From: Pseudophaeobacter profundi
Lineage (GTDB): Bacteria > Pseudomonadota > Alphaproteobacteria > Rhodobacterales > Rhodobacteraceae
Reading direction: 5' to 3'
Length of the DNA stretch: 64,000 nt
Assembly (NCBI RefSeq): GCF_029697505.1
Contig: NZ_JARJEF010000008.1
Location: 141,836 to 205,835 of the forward strand
Below the pieces are notes generated by a model. The model searched no databases. It was not told the origin of the DNA and saw nothing but the letters and a program-made list of their open reading frames with translations. The position numbers were made by a program, and so were the translations under genes. Below, piece by piece: positions 46,823 through 56,553 of the stretch (its first letter is position 1; the number at the start of each line of letters is the position of its first letter).

Positions 46823-47203
46823 TCAGGATGAGCAGCCGTAGAAGCGGATCGGCTCTGGGTCTCCTGTGTAAATGGAGATGACGCCCGGCTCATCCGGGTT
46901 GCGCACGATGGTGAACAACTGCGGCACATATTCCGGCCCCGGCATTTCACAGTGCCCCACATGCGTCGTCACATCATAGACCTGCCACTGGTACAGCGCT
47001 TTGGGGGTGAAGCTGCAGAAATACTCCAACGAGCTATAGCCCGTCTCTTCAAGGATCATTCCACCTTCGCCCGCATAGTCCAGCACCCCGTCAGGGTTGG
47101 ACATGACAATATCGCAGCCCTCGGGGCTATCGACATAAAGATCCTGCGCCTGGGCAGAAACCGCAAGGGTGGTAAAGCAGAGTATCGAACAGATGAGCTT
47201 CAC
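46823..47203 (-). CDS. Small secreted protein with four cysteines, unknown family
   Basis: The 126-residue product has a signal peptide with probable cleavage after AQA (residue 19). The mature part has exactly four cysteines (C30, C63, C85, C124), enough for two disulfides in the periplasm. It is rich in aromatic and acidic residues and lacks any motif I recognise. It sits between the adk terminator and rpsM, where alphaproteobacterial genomes usually have nothing or rpmJ-like genes. It could share the alpha operon promoter region. I do not recognise the family. Confidence 0.6.
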   Translation of the reverse strand: MKLICSILCFTTLAVSAQAQDLYVDSPEGCDIVMSNPDGVLDYAGEGGMILEETGYSSLEYFCSFTPKALYQWQVYDVTTHVGHCEMPGPEYVPQLFTIVRNPDEPGVISIYTGDPEPIRFYGCSS

Positions 47204-47330
47204 GGCAGAAACCTTTTTGGAAATGGATGGGTGAACACGGATATAACCCTTTTCGCCCCCTTACTGTAAAGCGCTTCCCCCAACCGCAGGCGATCTTGCC
47301 AGCGGCTGGGGGGGGGGAATGCGTCTTCGC

Positions 47331-47356
47331 AAAAGAAAAAGGAGCCCGCAGGCTCC
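47331..47356 (-). terminator. Terminator after adk
   Basis: On the minus strand GGAGCC, a four-base loop and GGCTCC (47341-47356) precede TTTTTCTTTT. It separates the secY-adk part of the cluster from the following genes. Confidence 0.85.
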
Positions 47357-47391
47357 TCAATCACGTTCGTCAAGATGGTCGCGGTGCGACC

Positions 47392-48039
47392 TCAGGCCTC
47401 CAGCACCGCTGCGATATCCGCAGCGACAGCCTCCATGGCCTGCAACCCATCAACAGAGCGCAGATCGCCCTTGGCATAGTAGTAGCCCAGCAAGGGCGAA
47501 GTCTTTTTGTAATACTCCATCAGACGTGTCTTGAGGCTCTCCTCATTGTCGTCCGCACGGCGTTTTACATCCGAACTACCGCAGTTGCCGCACTTGCCAT
47601 CGGCGGGCCAGGGCTTGGTCTGATCGTGGTAGACCTCTCCGCAGCCACCGCAGGTAGAGCGCCCGGTAATGCGCGCCACCAGGGCGCCGTCATCCACCGC
47701 CATCTCGATCACGGCATCCAGGGTCAGACCCATTTCTGCCAGCAACTCGCCCAGTGCATCGGCCTGGCCCAGGGTGCGCGGGAAGCCGTCAAAGATAAAG
47801 CCCCCCTCCGCGCCTTCGGCAATCTTCTCGCGGATCAGGCCAATGACGATATCGTCTGTCACCAGCTCACCGCGGGCGATGACCTCTGCGACTTTCTTGC
47901 CCATCTCGGACCCGGCGGCCTGCGCTTCGCGCAGCATATCCCCGGTCGAGAGCTGAACCATGCCCCGGCTTTCGACAAGCTGACGCGCCTGCGTCCCCTT
48001 ACCAGCGCCGGGTGGCCCCAACAGAATAATATTGGTCAT
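47392..48039 (-). CDS. adk: Adenylate kinase
   Basis: The 215-residue enzyme interconverts ATP, ADP and AMP. The P-loop is [10 protein letters not shown] (8-17). The lid carries four cysteines, C130-x2-C133 and C150-x2-C153, so it is the zinc-binding long form. The start overlaps the secY stop by four bases, as is common. A terminator follows. Confidence 0.96.
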   Translation of the reverse strand: MTNIILLGPPGAGKGTQARQLVESRGMVQLSTGDMLREAQAAGSEMGKKVAEVIARGELVTDDIVIGLIREKIAEGAEGGFIFDGFPRTLGQADALGELLAEMGLTLDAVIEMAVDDGALVARITGRSTCGGCGEVYHDQTKPWPADGKCGNCGSSDVKRRADDNEESLKTRLMEYYKKTSPLLGYYYAKGDLRSVDGLQAMEAVAADIAAVLEA

Positions 48040-49400
48040 CGACGAGATGGCCCCCGTTTTGCACGCTTCTTGTTGCGCCCACGCAGCTGGCTCTTCTCGA
48101 TCAGGCCTTCATACTGGTGCGCCAGAAGATGGCTTTGCGCCTGCTGGATGGTATCCATGGTCACAGAGACAACAATCAGCACCGATGTCCCGCCAAAATA
48201 GACCGGGAAGGCAAACTGGCCGCGCAGCACCTCGGGCAGCAGGCAGACCAGCGCCAGATACATCGAGCCAAGAACCAGGACACGGTTCACAACATATTCG
48301 ATATATTCAGCGGTCTTTTTGCCGGGGCGAATGCCAGGCACAAAGCCGTTCTGGTTCTTCAGGTTATTCGCCACATCTTCGGGCTTGAAGGCCACGTTGA
48401 AGGTATAAAAATAGGCAAAGAACACGATCATCGAGACAAAGAACAGCAGGTACAGCGGCTGACCGGGGCCAAAGTTGGCCAGCATCCAGGACATCACCGG
48501 CCCATTGGTCGCGCCGGACGAAAAGGCAGAAATCGTGGTTGGCAGCAGCAGCAGCGAACTGGCAAAAATCGCCGGGATCACGCCTGCTGGGTTCACCTTG
48601 ACCGGCAGATGCGAAGACCCGCCGTCATAGACCTTCATGCCAACCTGGCGGCGGGGGTACTGAATGTGGATCTTGCGCAGGGCGCGTTCCATGAACACCA
48701 CAAACATGATCACCGCGATCACCATCAGGATCACACCGATAATCACGGCTGGGCTGATCGCACCGGAACGGCCAGAGGCAAAGAACTGCGCGATAGAGGC
48801 CGGAACCTCGGCGATGATGCCGACAAAGATGATCAGCGAAATACCATTCCCCAACCCGCGCTGGGTGATCTGCTCGCCCAGCCACATCAGGAACATGGTG
48901 CCGCCGACCAGAGTGATCATGCAGGCCAGCCGGAAATACATCCCCGGATCGGTCGCCAGATCCCCCGCTTCCAGCGAGACCGCCAGCCCATAGGACTGGG
49001 CCGTAGCCAGAAGTACGGTGCCGTAACGAGTGTATTGGCTGATTTTCTTCTGGCCCTGGGCACCCTCTTTTTTGAGCTGCTCAAGCGCCGGAACCATCGA
49101 GGTCAGCAACTGGACAATGATCGAGGCCGAAATATAGGGCATAATGCCCAGGGCAAAGATGCCCATACGGCCAAGGGCGCCACCGGTGAACATCGACACC
49201 ATGCCGCCAATGCCCTGCCCCGCCGCTTCCATAAAGTCACGCAATGCGCCTGAATCGATGCCTGGAACCGGAATAAAGGTGCCAAGGCGATAAACGATCA
49301 GAAGGCCAAGCGTAAACAAGATGCGATTGCGCAGATCCGTGGCTTTGCCAAGTGCGGACCAGCTGGTGTTCGCTGCCATTTGTTCTGCTGCTGATACCAT
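48036..49400 (-). CDS. secY: Protein translocase subunit SecY
   Basis: The 454-residue channel has ten membrane helices and the SecY signatures GTFIPVPGI near the first helix, [21 protein letters not shown] and [29 protein letters not shown] 49400 ([14 protein letters not shown]) is the family start; the frame extends further upstream without support. It is between rplO and adk as usual. Confidence 0.95.
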   Translation of the reverse strand: MVSAAEQMAANTSWSALGKATDLRNRILFTLGLLIVYRLGTFIPVPGIDSGALRDFMEAAGQGIGGMVSMFTGGALGRMGIFALGIMPYISASIIVQLLTSMVPALEQLKKEGAQGQKKISQYTRYGTVLLATAQSYGLAVSLEAGDLATDPGMYFRLACMITLVGGTMFLMWLGEQITQRGLGNGISLIIFVGIIAEVPASIAQFFASGRSGAISPAVIIGVILMVIAVIMFVVFMERALRKIHIQYPRRQVGMKVYDGGSSHLPVKVNPAGVIPAIFASSLLLLPTTISAFSSGATNGPVMSWMLANFGPGQPLYLLFFVSMIVFFAYFYTFNVAFKPEDVANNLKNQNGFVPGIRPGKKTAEYIEYVVNRVLVLGSMYLALVCLLPEVLRGQFAFPVYFGGTSVLIVVSVTMDTIQQAQSHLLAHQYEGLIEKSQLRGRNKKRAKRGPSRR

Positions 49401-49510
49401 GAAATGGGTCTCTTTTTGCGAAAACGCCGCCCGGAACCTTTTTCCGGCTCGGACGGCGTACTGGAAAACTGATGACATGTGTAAGCGGCATTATCGCCGC
49501 TCACAAGCCG

Positions 49511-49981
49511 TTACTCAGCTGCGGCTGCTTCTGCCACGGTCAATGCGCCACCGGCCTTTGCAACTGCGTCAACAGCAGCGGCGGATGCGCCTGTCACGGT
49601 GATGGTCGCTTTTGCGGTGAATTCACCCTTGGCCAGAACCCGAACACCGTCTTTTTTGCGGCGCAGCAGACCCGAAGCAACCAGGCTGTCTTCGGTGATC
49701 GACGCAGCGTCCAATTTGCCCAGGTCGATGAATTTCTGGATCAGGCCCAGGTTCACCACGGCAAAGGCCTTGCGGTTTGGCTTGGTAAAGCCACGCTTAG
49801 GCAGACGTTGGTACAAAGGCATCTGACCGCCTTCATAGCCGTTGATCGACACACCCGAACGGGATTTCTGACCCTTGATACCACGGCCACCCATTTTACC
49901 CTTGCCAGAGCCGGGGCCACGGGCAACACGCATGCGTTTCTTGGCGGCACCTGGGTTGTCGCTGAGTTCGTGAAGTTTCAT
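49511..49981 (-). CDS. rplO: 50S ribosomal protein L15
   Basis: The 156-residue protein begins [29 protein letters not shown], the L15 signature, with the [15 protein letters not shown] core. It assembles early in the 50S subunit. It lies before secY, but is separated from rpmD by a terminator and a DUF1127 gene, an unusual break in the spc operon. Confidence 0.96.
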   Translation of the reverse strand: MKLHELSDNPGAAKKRMRVARGPGSGKGKMGGRGIKGQKSRSGVSINGYEGGQMPLYQRLPKRGFTKPNRKAFAVVNLGLIQKFIDLGKLDAASITEDSLVASGLLRRKKDGVRVLAKGEFTAKATITVTGASAAAVDAVAKAGGALTVAEAAAAE

Positions 49982-50189
49982 TTCGCTTCTCCTATCGCCG
50001 GATGTGCCCCCAGAAGCGGAAAACAGGGACAACCACGGCATGTTAAAAATGTGATTCCATGACCTCGAGAGGCCACCGCAGGCGTATAGCTGCCCTGCCC
50101 CACCGGATCAAGCCCCAAGCGTGCCAATGCACCAGAGGACAGGCTGCGGGTCTCACCCAGTCATCTTAGCGCGATGGCCATGGCAAGGC

Positions 50190-50223
50190 AAAATGCAAAA
50201 CGCCCCTGCGCTGTGCAGAGGCG
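50190..50223 (-). terminator. Terminator after the DUF1127 gene
   Basis: CGCCCCTGC (50201-50209) pairs with GCAGAGGCG (50215-50223), one wobble, with a five-base loop; on the minus strand a T-rich tail (TTTTGCATTTTG) follows. It would stop read-through into rplO. Confidence 0.75.
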
Positions 50224-50271
50224 ATTGCAATGTCCCCAGTTGGAGGACGCATCAGGCCACAGATGTTTGAG

Positions 50272-50487
50272 TTAGAGCTCGTAGACGTGGCGCCGGGCAA
50301 TATCGGCGATGTCGCAACGGCGCACGCCAATATCGGCAAGCTCGCGGTTGGTCAGCCGGTCAAGCTGGGAAAAGGTGCGCTTGTAGTCACGGGCCAGGGC
50401 CCAGCGGGCGCCAATATCGCGCAGCAGCCCACGCAGGCGGGCAAAGAGAGTAATCTGATTGGAGGCAGTGTTATAGACATGTGCCAT
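50272..50487 (-). CDS. DUF1127 protein
   Basis: The 71-residue protein has the DUF1127 C-terminal signature RLTNRELADIGVRRCDIADIAR after a basic helical stretch. Short DUF1127 proteins are abundant in Rhodobacteraceae and some bind RNA or affect phosphate and carbon metabolism, but no general function is settled. It sits between rpmD and rplO with a terminator on each side, so it has its own promoter. The insertion is atypical for the spc operon. Confidence 0.85.
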   Translation of the reverse strand: MAHVYNTASNQITLFARLRGLLRDIGARWALARDYKRTFSQLDRLTNRELADIGVRRCDIADIARRHVYEL

Positions 50488-50673
50488 GGTATTTTTCCTT
50501 GTAGCGACCGGAACCCATTTCCCGATCTTTGTTCAAACCTTGTTAGGTGAGTTTGCAATAAAGGATTGATTTCAGGAAAAACAACGCCCCGCTTGGTCGA
50601 CCCGCCATGCGTCCAGCGCATAGGCTCGCGCGCTGTTCGCCGCAGTCAGCGGCACGGAAAAACCGCGAAACGG

Positions 50674-50707
50674 AAAAAGGCGCCCAGGGTTTCCCCCAAG
50701 CGCCTTT
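50674..50707 (-). terminator. Terminator after rpmD
   Basis: On the minus strand AAAGGCGC pairs with GCGCCTTT, with an inner GGG/CCC stem, followed by a run of five T. It lies directly after rpmD, where an uninterrupted spc operon would continue into rplO. Confidence 0.85.
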
Positions 50708-50730
50708 CATTTGGTCAATCAAAGAGCGGC

Positions 50731-50919
50731 TTAGTCGCGCTCTTCGATGATCTCAACCATGTGAGAAACCTTACGAACCATGCCGCGAACCGAAGGGGTA
50801 TCTTCAAGTTCACGTGTCTTGTGCATCTTGTTCAGACCCAGACCGATCAGCGTTGCGCGCTGGTCGGCGGGGCGGCGGATCGGGGAACCGATCTGCTTAA
50901 CAACGATTGTTTTAGCCAT
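50731..50919 (-). CDS. rpmD: 50S ribosomal protein L30
   Basis: The 62-residue protein [31 protein letters not shown]... is full-length bacterial L30. It follows rpsE by 12 bases and ends 24 bases before a terminator. Confidence 0.96.
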   Translation of the reverse strand: MAKTIVVKQIGSPIRRPADQRATLIGLGLNKMHKTRELEDTPSVRGMVRKVSHMVEIIEERD

Positions 50920-50931
50920 CTGTCCGTCTCC

Positions 50932-51501
50932 TTACGCTTCTGCTGCTTCAGCAACAGGTGCTTCGTCCCGCTTGGGCAGGATGTCGGCGACCTTTTTACC
51001 ACGACGCTGAGCAACCGAACGAGGGCTCTGCTCTTTGGTCAGGCCGTTGATGGTTGCACGGATCATGTTGTAGGGGTTCTGCGAGCCGATCGATTTGGAC
51101 ACAACGTCTTTGACGCCGAGCATTTCGAAAACTGCACGCATTGGACCACCAGCAATAATACCGGTACCTTCAGGGGCGGTCCGCATTACAACTTTGCCGG
51201 CGCCGTGGCGGCCTGCGATGTCGTGGTGCAGGGTACGACCCTCTTTCAGAGGTACACGAACCATCTGACGCTTGGCCTGTTCAGTGGCCTTACGGATGGC
51301 TTCAGGTACTTCTTTGGCTTTACCTTTGCCAAAGCCAACACGGCCCTTTTGGTCACCAACAACAACCAGTGCTGCAAAACCAAAGCGCTTACCGCCTTTT
51401 ACAGTTTTGGATACACGGTTGATCGCAACCAAACGATCCGCAAATTCAGGTGTCTCATCACGGTCGCGACGATTGCCACGGCGGTTATCACGTTCTGCCA
51501 T
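50932..51501 (-). CDS. rpsE: 30S ribosomal protein S5
   Basis: The 189-residue protein has the double-stranded RNA-binding-like S5 domain ([25 protein letters not shown]) and the C-terminal ribosomal fold ([22 protein letters not shown]). Mutations at its loop around GGKRFGF affect spectinomycin response in other bacteria. Unusually large palindromes separate it from rplR. Confidence 0.97.
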   Translation of the reverse strand: MAERDNRRGNRRDRDETPEFADRLVAINRVSKTVKGGKRFGFAALVVVGDQKGRVGFGKGKAKEVPEAIRKATEQAKRQMVRVPLKEGRTLHHDIAGRHGAGKVVMRTAPEGTGIIAGGPMRAVFEMLGVKDVVSKSIGSQNPYNMIRATINGLTKEQSPRSVAQRRGKKVADILPKRDEAPVAEAAEA

Positions 51502-51553
51502 AAAGCATTCCTTTGTGTGTGGCGACTGGCGCCAATTGTTCCAATCCTGGTGA

Positions 51554-51606
51554 GGCGCGCCCGAAGACGCGCCCCCCGGATCATCGGGGCGGCGATATCG
51601 CCGCCC
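51554..51606. repeat. Cluster of palindromes between rplR and rpsE
   Basis: GGGCGGCGATATCGCCGCCC at 51587-51606 is a perfect 20-base palindrome. GGCGCG (51554-51559) pairs with CGCGCC (51568-51573), and CCCC...GGGG between them can pair too. This is a run of strong hairpins inside an operon without a T tail. Confidence 0.75.
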
Positions 51607-51614
51607 GCAAGTCC

Positions 51615-51974
51615 TTAGATCTTGAGGCCGCCTTCACGCGCAGCGTCGGCCAGAGCCTTCACCTTGCCGTGGAACAGGAAGCCACCACGATCGAAATACG
51701 CCTCAGAGACGCCAGCCGCCTTGGCACGCTCGGCGATAACCGAACCCACTTTGGTTGCTGCTTCGATGTTGTTCTTGCCTACAAAACCAAGATCTTTTTC
51801 CAGGGTCGATGCGGACGCCAGTGTCTTGCCTGCCAGATCGTCGATCAGCTGAACCGAGAGGTTCTTGTTCGAACGGTGGACGGAAAGACGCAGACGGCCA
51901 GCGTTGACCTTGCGAAGTTTGTTCCGGACGCGCAGGCGACGCTTCAGAAACAGGGTACGTTTGCTGTTTGCCAT
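51615..51974 (-). CDS. rplR: 50S ribosomal protein L18
   Basis: The 119-residue protein has the L18 5S-rRNA-binding pattern [24 protein letters not shown] and [18 protein letters not shown]-like end. It follows rplF by 11 bases. Confidence 0.96.
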   Translation of the reverse strand: MANSKRTLFLKRRLRVRNKLRKVNAGRLRLSVHRSNKNLSVQLIDDLAGKTLASASTLEKDLGFVGKNNIEAATKVGSVIAERAKAAGVSEAYFDRGGFLFHGKVKALADAAREGGLKI

Positions 51975-51985
51975 TTTGCTGGTCC

Positions 51986-52519
51986 TTACTTCTTCTTGCC
52001 TTCCTTGCGGAAGATAAATTCGCCCTTGTAGCGGATGCCTTTGCCCTTATAGGGCTCGGGACGGCGCCAGTCGCGGATTTTCGCCGCTACTTCGCCCACC
52101 TGCTGCTGGTCGTTACCTTCCACAACGATTTCAGTCTGCTTCGGCGCGGTGATGGTAACACCTTCCGGAGCAACAAATTCGACGTCGTGGCTGTAGCCCA
52201 GGTTCAGCTTCAGGGTGTTCCCCTGCATCTGAGCCCGGTAACCCACACCCTGGATCTCCAGCTCTTTCTTAAAGCCGGTGGTCACGCCGGTTACCAGATT
52301 GGCAACCATGGTGCGGGACATGCCCCACTGCTGACGCGCGCGCTTGGACATGCCGCGAGGCGTGACCGAGACTGCGTTTTCTTCAACAGTGATTGTGACA
52401 TCGTCGGTGGCGGTGAAGCTGCGGGTCCCTTTGGGGCCTTTGACTTCAACGCTTTGGCCGGAAACGCTCGCGGTAACACCGCTGGGCAGTTCGACCGATT
52501 TCTTACCAATACGGGACAT
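51986..52519 (-). CDS. rplF: 50S ribosomal protein L6
   Basis: The 177-residue protein [15 protein letters not shown]... has the two tandem L6 folds and the C-terminal signature [16 protein letters not shown]. It binds 23S rRNA near the factor site. It lies 13 bases after rpsH. Confidence 0.97.
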   Translation of the reverse strand: MSRIGKKSVELPSGVTASVSGQSVEVKGPKGTRSFTATDDVTITVEENAVSVTPRGMSKRARQQWGMSRTMVANLVTGVTTGFKKELEIQGVGYRAQMQGNTLKLNLGYSHDVEFVAPEGVTITAPKQTEIVVEGNDQQQVGEVAAKIRDWRRPEPYKGKGIRYKGEFIFRKEGKKK

Positions 52520-52532
52520 CGATTAGGCCTCC

Positions 52533-52925
52533 TTAGAAGACGGTGCAGAGCACTTCGCCGCCAACGTTGGCTGCGCGTGCGTTTGCGTCCGACATCACAC
52601 CCTTGGGGGTGGAGACAATCGACACGCCCAGGCCCTGACGGACCGACGGGATGTCATTGACGCCCATGTAAACGCGACGGCCAGGTTTGGAAACCCGCTT
52701 CACTTCACGAATGACAGGATCGCCGTCGTAGTACTTGAGACTGATTTCCAGCGCCGGATGGCCGCGTTCGTCAGTGGATTTCTCGTAGCCGCGGATATAA
52801 CCCTCGTCTGCCAGCACATCCAGAACCCAAGCCCGCAGCTTTGACGCTGGGGAGCTTACGGTGGATTTGCCACGCATTTGCGAGTTACGAATACGGGTGA
52901 GCATATCGCCGATAGGATCGTTCAT
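52533..52925 (-). CDS. rpsH: 30S ribosomal protein S8
   Basis: The 130-residue protein [20 protein letters not shown]... with the [22 protein letters not shown] end is full-length S8. In enterobacteria S8 represses the spc operon by binding near rplE; whether this holds here cannot be seen. Confidence 0.97.
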   Translation of the reverse strand: MNDPIGDMLTRIRNSQMRGKSTVSSPASKLRAWVLDVLADEGYIRGYEKSTDERGHPALEISLKYYDGDPVIREVKRVSKPGRRVYMGVNDIPSVRQGLGVSIVSTPKGVMSDANARAANVGGEVLCTVF

Positions 52926-52938
52926 ATCTGTCTCTCCC

Positions 52939-53244
52939 TTACCAGCTCGATTTCACCATACCGGGGATCTGGCCGTTCGAGCCCAGGTCCCGCAGCGCGA
53001 TCCGGCTGACCTTCAACTTACGGTAGTAAGCGTGAGGACGACCAGTCAGCTGGCAACGGTTGTGAAGACGAGTTGCCGAAGAATTCCGCGGCAGTTTAGC
53101 CAGTGTCAGACGCGCTTTGAAACGCTCTTCCATCGACTTGGATTCGTCATTCGCGATTTCTTTCAGCTCGGCGCGTTTAGCGGCATATTTTGCCACCAGA
53201 CGCTCGCGCTTTTTCTCGCGTTCGATCATGCTTTTCTTAGCCAT
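52939..53244 (-). CDS. rpsN: 30S ribosomal protein S14
   Basis: The 101-residue protein is the long, zinc-free form of S14: it lacks the two CxxC pairs and ends [22 protein letters not shown]...GMVKSSW. It lies between rplE and rpsH as usual. Confidence 0.96.
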   Translation of the reverse strand: MAKKSMIEREKKRERLVAKYAAKRAELKEIANDESKSMEERFKARLTLAKLPRNSSATRLHNRCQLTGRPHAYYRKLKVSRIALRDLGSNGQIPGMVKSSW

Positions 53245-53266
53245 GTCTCTACTATCCTTCCCGCGC

Positions 53267-53830
53267 TCAGCTATTGAAGGGCATGTTGAAAGCTTTCAAC
53301 AGCGCCTTTGCTTCCGCGTCGGTTTTCGCGGTGGTGGCAATCACGATATCCATGCCCCAGTTTTCGTCGATTTTATCAAAATCGATTTCTGGGAACACGA
53401 GATGCTCTTTCAGACCCATGGCGTAGTTGCCACGGCCGTCAAAGGAGGTACCCGATACGCCGCGGAAGTCACGGATACGGGGCATCGCGATGGTGATCAG
53501 ACGGTCGAGGAATTCGAACATCCGGTCGCCGCGCAGAGTTACCTTTGCGCCCATCGGCATGCCTTCGCGAACGCGGAAGCCAGCGATGGAGTTCTTTGCC
53601 ACGGTGGTCAGAGCTTTCTGGCCAGCGATGGTAGAGAGATCAGCCTGAGCCGATTTGGCCTTTTTGCTGTCACGGACAGCAGCACGACCACAGCCAATGT
53701 TCAGAACGATTTTTTCCAGCTTTGGCAGCTGCATGTCGTTCTTGTAGCCAAACTCTTCTTTCAGGGCACCGCAGATGGTGTCCTTGTAGAGAGTTTTCAG
53801 ACGCGGAGTGTAGGTTGCGTTATCAAGCAT
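53267..53830 (-). CDS. rplE: 50S ribosomal protein L5
   Basis: The 187-residue protein has the L5 features [20 protein letters not shown] and the C-terminal FPEIDFDKI...MDIVIATTA. It binds 5S rRNA. Its ATG shares one base with the rplX stop. Confidence 0.97.
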   Translation of the reverse strand: MLDNATYTPRLKTLYKDTICGALKEEFGYKNDMQLPKLEKIVLNIGCGRAAVRDSKKAKSAQADLSTIAGQKALTTVAKNSIAGFRVREGMPMGAKVTLRGDRMFEFLDRLITIAMPRIRDFRGVSGTSFDGRGNYAMGLKEHLVFPEIDFDKIDENWGMDIVIATTAKTDAEAKALLKAFNMPFNS

Positions 53831-54135
53831 CAGACAGTCTCCCCAGTCGTTTTGGCGAAGCGCACTTTCTTGTCGTCTTCCATGCGGAAGCCAACGCGAG
53901 TTGCTTTACCATTGGAGTCCAGCAGAGCCAGGTTCGACAGATCGACTGGCAGTGCTTTGGGCAGACGGCCGCCCTGTTCGTTTTGCGACTGACGGGTGTG
54001 GCGGATCGCCATGTTCAGCCCATCAACAACAGCTTTGCCAGCCTGGGGGTCAACAGAGGCGATAACGCCTTCTTTGCCCTTATCCTTGCCGGACAGCATG
54101 ACAACCTTGTCACCTTTACGGAGTTTAGCAGCCAT
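53830..54135 (-). CDS. rplX: 50S ribosomal protein L24
   Basis: The 101-residue protein has the KOW motif [26 protein letters not shown]. It starts 50S assembly. It lies two bases after rplN. Confidence 0.97.
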   Translation of the reverse strand: MAAKLRKGDKVVMLSGKDKGKEGVIASVDPQAGKAVVDGLNMAIRHTRQSQNEQGGRLPKALPVDLSNLALLDSNGKATRVGFRMEDDKKVRFAKTTGETV

Positions 54136-54137
54136 TG

Positions 54138-54506
54138 TTACAGCACCTCCGGAGCAAGCGAGATGATTTTCATGAAGTTCTTGGCGCGCAGCTCACGAAC
54201 AACTGGGCCAAAGATACGTGTACCTACGGGCTCGTTGTTGGTGTTCAGAATGACGGCAGCATTGCGATCAAAACGGATCGCAGTACCATCGGCACGACGG
54301 ACTTCTTTAGCGGTGCGAACGACGACGGCCTTACGGACATCACCTTTCTTAACGCGACCGCGGGGGATGGCTTCCTTAACCGAGACAACAATGATGTCGC
54401 CTACGGATGCGTATTTACGCTTGGAACCACCCAGAACCTTGATGCACTGAACTCGGCGAGCGCCGGAGTTGTCAGCAACATCCAGGTTTGTTTGCATCTG
54501 GATCAT
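54138..54506 (-). CDS. rplN: 50S ribosomal protein L14
   Basis: The 122-residue protein [33 protein letters not shown]... is full-length L14, at the subunit interface. A gap of 97 bases separates it from rpsQ. Confidence 0.97.
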   Translation of the reverse strand: MIQMQTNLDVADNSGARRVQCIKVLGGSKRKYASVGDIIVVSVKEAIPRGRVKKGDVRKAVVVRTAKEVRRADGTAIRFDRNAAVILNTNNEPVGTRIFGPVVRELRAKNFMKIISLAPEVL

Positions 54507-54603
54507 GTGGTTTCTCCCGACCTATGGGGCAGCGATGCGTGCTGGTATCCCCCAGGGTTTCGACAAACTGGTCAGCTTGCCGCTTATGGGACCTTACGGT
54601 CTC

Positions 54604-54834
54604 TTAAGCGGTCAGAACTTCCCAGCGTTTCGTTTTCGATTTCGGCGCGCATTCGATGATGCGAACTTGATCGCCGACCTTGAAAGCGTTCTGCTCATCG
54701 TGCGCCCGATATTTTTTGGACTTACGAATGGTCTTTTTCAGAACAGGATGCGTGAAGCGGCGTTCAACCGAAACTGTTACGGTCTGGGCGTTGGCGTCGC
54801 TGGTCACGGTGCCTGTGAGAATACGTTTGGGCAT
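54604..54834 (-). CDS. rpsQ: 30S ribosomal protein S17
   Basis: The 76-residue protein has the OB-fold S17 pattern [29 protein letters not shown] with the [24 protein letters not shown] loop. It lies 12 bases after rpmC. Confidence 0.96.
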   Translation of the reverse strand: MPKRILTGTVTSDANAQTVTVSVERRFTHPVLKKTIRKSKKYRAHDEQNAFKVGDQVRIIECAPKSKTKRWEVLTA

Positions 54835-54846
54835 CTGTCAGGCTCC

Positions 54847-55050
54847 TTATTCTGCAGCTGCGGCTGCAGCTTTTTCGTTCAGGATGGTTTTCACACGGGC
54901 AGCATTGCGGCGTGCCGCTTTGATGCCTGCAGTGTTTTCCAGCTGACCGGTAGCTTGTTGAAAGCGGAGATTGAAGCTCTCTTTTTTCATGTTGGCAAGC
55001 ACATCGCGGAGTTCATCCACGGTCTTGTCACGCAGATCATTGGCGTTCAT
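54847..55050 (-). CDS. rpmC: 50S ribosomal protein L29
   Basis: The 67-residue helical protein [39 protein letters not shown]... is L29 at the exit tunnel. It is the first gene after an insertion that separates it from rplP; its promoter must lie in the 306-base gap upstream. Confidence 0.96.
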   Translation of the reverse strand: MNANDLRDKTVDELRDVLANMKKESFNLRFQQATGQLENTAGIKAARRNAARVKTILNEKAAAAAAE

Positions 55051-55235
55051 CGCCTTTGTTCCTTGTCCAAAGCACCAGAAGGCCCCGAGAGGGTCACCTT
55101 GTTATCTGGTGGGTTATGTAAAACCCCGCGCCCCAAGGGTGCAGGAAAGAATCACCGGGGCCAAATCCAAGACGAATTTAGCCCAAGCGATGTGCCCCTA
55201 TAGGGGAGATAGGGGGTGGGGGCAAGGGAAAGGTT
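55051..55235. other. Gap upstream of rpmC, no gene seen
   Basis: No gene is recognisable. A promoter for the rpmC-rpsQ-spc transcript is expected on the minus strand because terminators lie upstream, but I cannot point to a clean -35/-10 pair. Confidence 0.45.
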
Positions 55236-55272
55236 GGGCCGCGCCCGTCCCTCCCCGCGGGAGGCGCGGCCC
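55236..55272. repeat. Nested hairpin downstream of the 2OG oxygenase gene
   Basis: GGGCCGCG (55236-55243) pairs with CGCGGCCC (55265-55272), with CCTCC (55250-55254) and GGAGG (55260-55264) as an inner stem. The CGTCCC...CGCGGG...GGCGC core resembles the element at 59913-59948, so both may be copies of a repeated extragenic palindrome. Confidence 0.6.
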
Positions 55273-55313
55273 CTACGATGCACACCTTGCCTTGGGCTCC
55301 GCCCGTTCGCCCC

Positions 55314-55338
55314 GCAATCGTTCCCCCGGAACGATTGC
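55314..55338. repeat. Perfect 11-bp hairpin downstream of the 2OG oxygenase gene
   Basis: GCAATCGTTCC (55314-55324) and GGAACGATTGC (55328-55338) are exact reverse complements around loop CCC, 18 bases from the oxygenase stop codon. Without a T tail it may be a repeated extragenic palindrome or a rho-type end rather than an intrinsic terminator. Confidence 0.7.
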
Positions 55339-55356
55339 CACTATGTGGTTCGGCGC

Positions 55357-55977
55357 TCACTCCCAGCGATAATTAAAGCTAACAGAGATACGTTCATCTT
55401 CCGCCATGTTCATTGGCACCTCATGGCGCAGCCAGCTTTCCCAGAGCAGCACATCGCCCACCTCGGGCTTCATGTAGATAAAAGGCTTTAGCTCGCGCCG
55501 CGCCTCTTTCACCCGGACTGGGGCGGCCATCATCATCGCAGAACGCGGATCTTCCAGCTTCAGGGCGCTGGTGCCTTCTGGCATCGACACATAGGTGGTG
55601 CCGGAAATCACCGAATGCGGGTGGATGTGTGACGCATGCATGCCGCCCTCGGGCAGGATGTTGATCCACAGATCCTCCAGCACCAGCTTGCGGCCATCCA
55701 GATCAAACTCCAGGTCCTTGGCAAAATGTGCCACATGCGCATCCAGCGCTTTCACCAGATCGGCAAAGATCGGGAAACGCCAGGGCAGATCGGTCAGAGA
55801 CGCATAGGAGGTATAGCCGGGATAGCCGTTCTCCTCGCACCAGTCCTGCCCGGCCTCGTCATCTTCGGCGATGACAATGCAGGAGGTTTCCATTTCCTGC
55901 GCGTCGATCCTGGGTTCAAACTCGGACAGGGCAGCGCGGTAAAGGCGGGTCACAAAAAGCGATTCTATCTGGGCCAT
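55357..55977 (-). CDS. 2-oxoglutarate/Fe(II) oxygenase-like protein between rplP and rpmC
   Basis: The 206-residue protein resembles the TIGR02466 group of putative 2OG-Fe(II) oxygenases. The iron site region is GGMHASHIHPHSVISGTTYVS (H117, H119, H121), with a distal histidine H185 (RHEVPMN) and R197 in ERISVSFNYRW in the place of the 2-oxoglutarate anchor. ATG 55977 follows GGAGA; a TTG further upstream is less likely. It lies within the S10/spc cluster, just after rplP (L16), and is flanked by hairpins. The substrate is unknown. A ribosomal protein is a tempting guess because E. coli L16 is hydroxylated by a different 2OG oxygenase, YcfD. Confidence 0.78.
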   Translation of the reverse strand: MAQIESLFVTRLYRAALSEFEPRIDAQEMETSCIVIAEDDEAGQDWCEENGYPGYTSYASLTDLPWRFPIFADLVKALDAHVAHFAKDLEFDLDGRKLVLEDLWINILPEGGMHASHIHPHSVISGTTYVSMPEGTSALKLEDPRSAMMMAAPVRVKEARRELKPFIYMKPEVGDVLLWESWLRHEVPMNMAEDERISVSFNYRWE

Positions 55978-56072
55978 GGCGGTCTCCGACAATCAGGTTG
56001 CCCCCTTCCCATAGGCGATCCACAAAGGCCCGGCAATGCGACGGGGCGCGCAAAACACCAAGTGCCAACACG

Positions 56073-56101
56073 AAAAAGGGGCGCACCCGAAGGTACGCCC
56101 C
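56073..56101 (-). terminator. Terminator after rplP
   Basis: On the minus strand GGGGCG and CGCCCC with an inner ACC/GGT stem (56078-56101) are followed by five T. It ends the S10-type transcript before the oxygenase gene. Confidence 0.82.
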
Positions 56102-56128
56102 TGATCTTTGTTACGCTTGCGACTGGGC

Positions 56129-56542
56129 TTACCAGTCTTCGCGAACCACGATGCGTGTCTTGACCGACAGTTTCATCGCGGCCAGGCGCAGGGCCTCGCG
56201 CGCGACGTCGTCATTGACGCCGTCGATTTCGAACATCACGCGGCCAGGTTTGACCTTGCATGCCCAATAATCCACGGAACCTTTACCTTTACCCATACGA
56301 ACTTCGACGGGCTTGGAGGTCACTGGAGTATCTGGGAAGATACGGATCCAGACACGACCCTGACGTTTCATGTGACGGGTCATGGCACGACGGGCAGCTT
56401 CAATCTGACGCGCAGTAACGCGCTCAGGTGTGGTTGCCTTGAGGCCGTAGGTGCCAAAGTTCAGATCGGAGCCGCCTTTGGCGTCGCCTTTGATCCGGCC
56501 TTTGTGCATTTTACGGAATTTTGTACGCTTTGGTTGAAGCAT
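56129..56542 (-). CDS. rplP: 50S ribosomal protein L16
   Basis: The 137-residue protein [24 protein letters not shown]... is full-length L16. The region [26 protein letters not shown] contains the loop near the peptidyl transferase centre that carries the hydroxylated arginine in E. coli. It is the last gene of the rplB-to-rplP run, closed by a terminator. Confidence 0.97.
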   Translation of the reverse strand: MLQPKRTKFRKMHKGRIKGDAKGGSDLNFGTYGLKATTPERVTARQIEAARRAMTRHMKRQGRVWIRIFPDTPVTSKPVEVRMGKGKGSVDYWACKVKPGRVMFEIDGVNDDVAREALRLAAMKLSVKTRIVVREDW

Positions 56543-56553
56543 CTATTCTCTCC

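Noticed and set aside
55357-55977. Calling the 2OG oxygenase a YcfD (RoxA) orthologue
   Set aside because: YcfD is a larger JmjC-type protein with a winged helix; this one is short and lacks those parts, so any shared substrate would be convergence.
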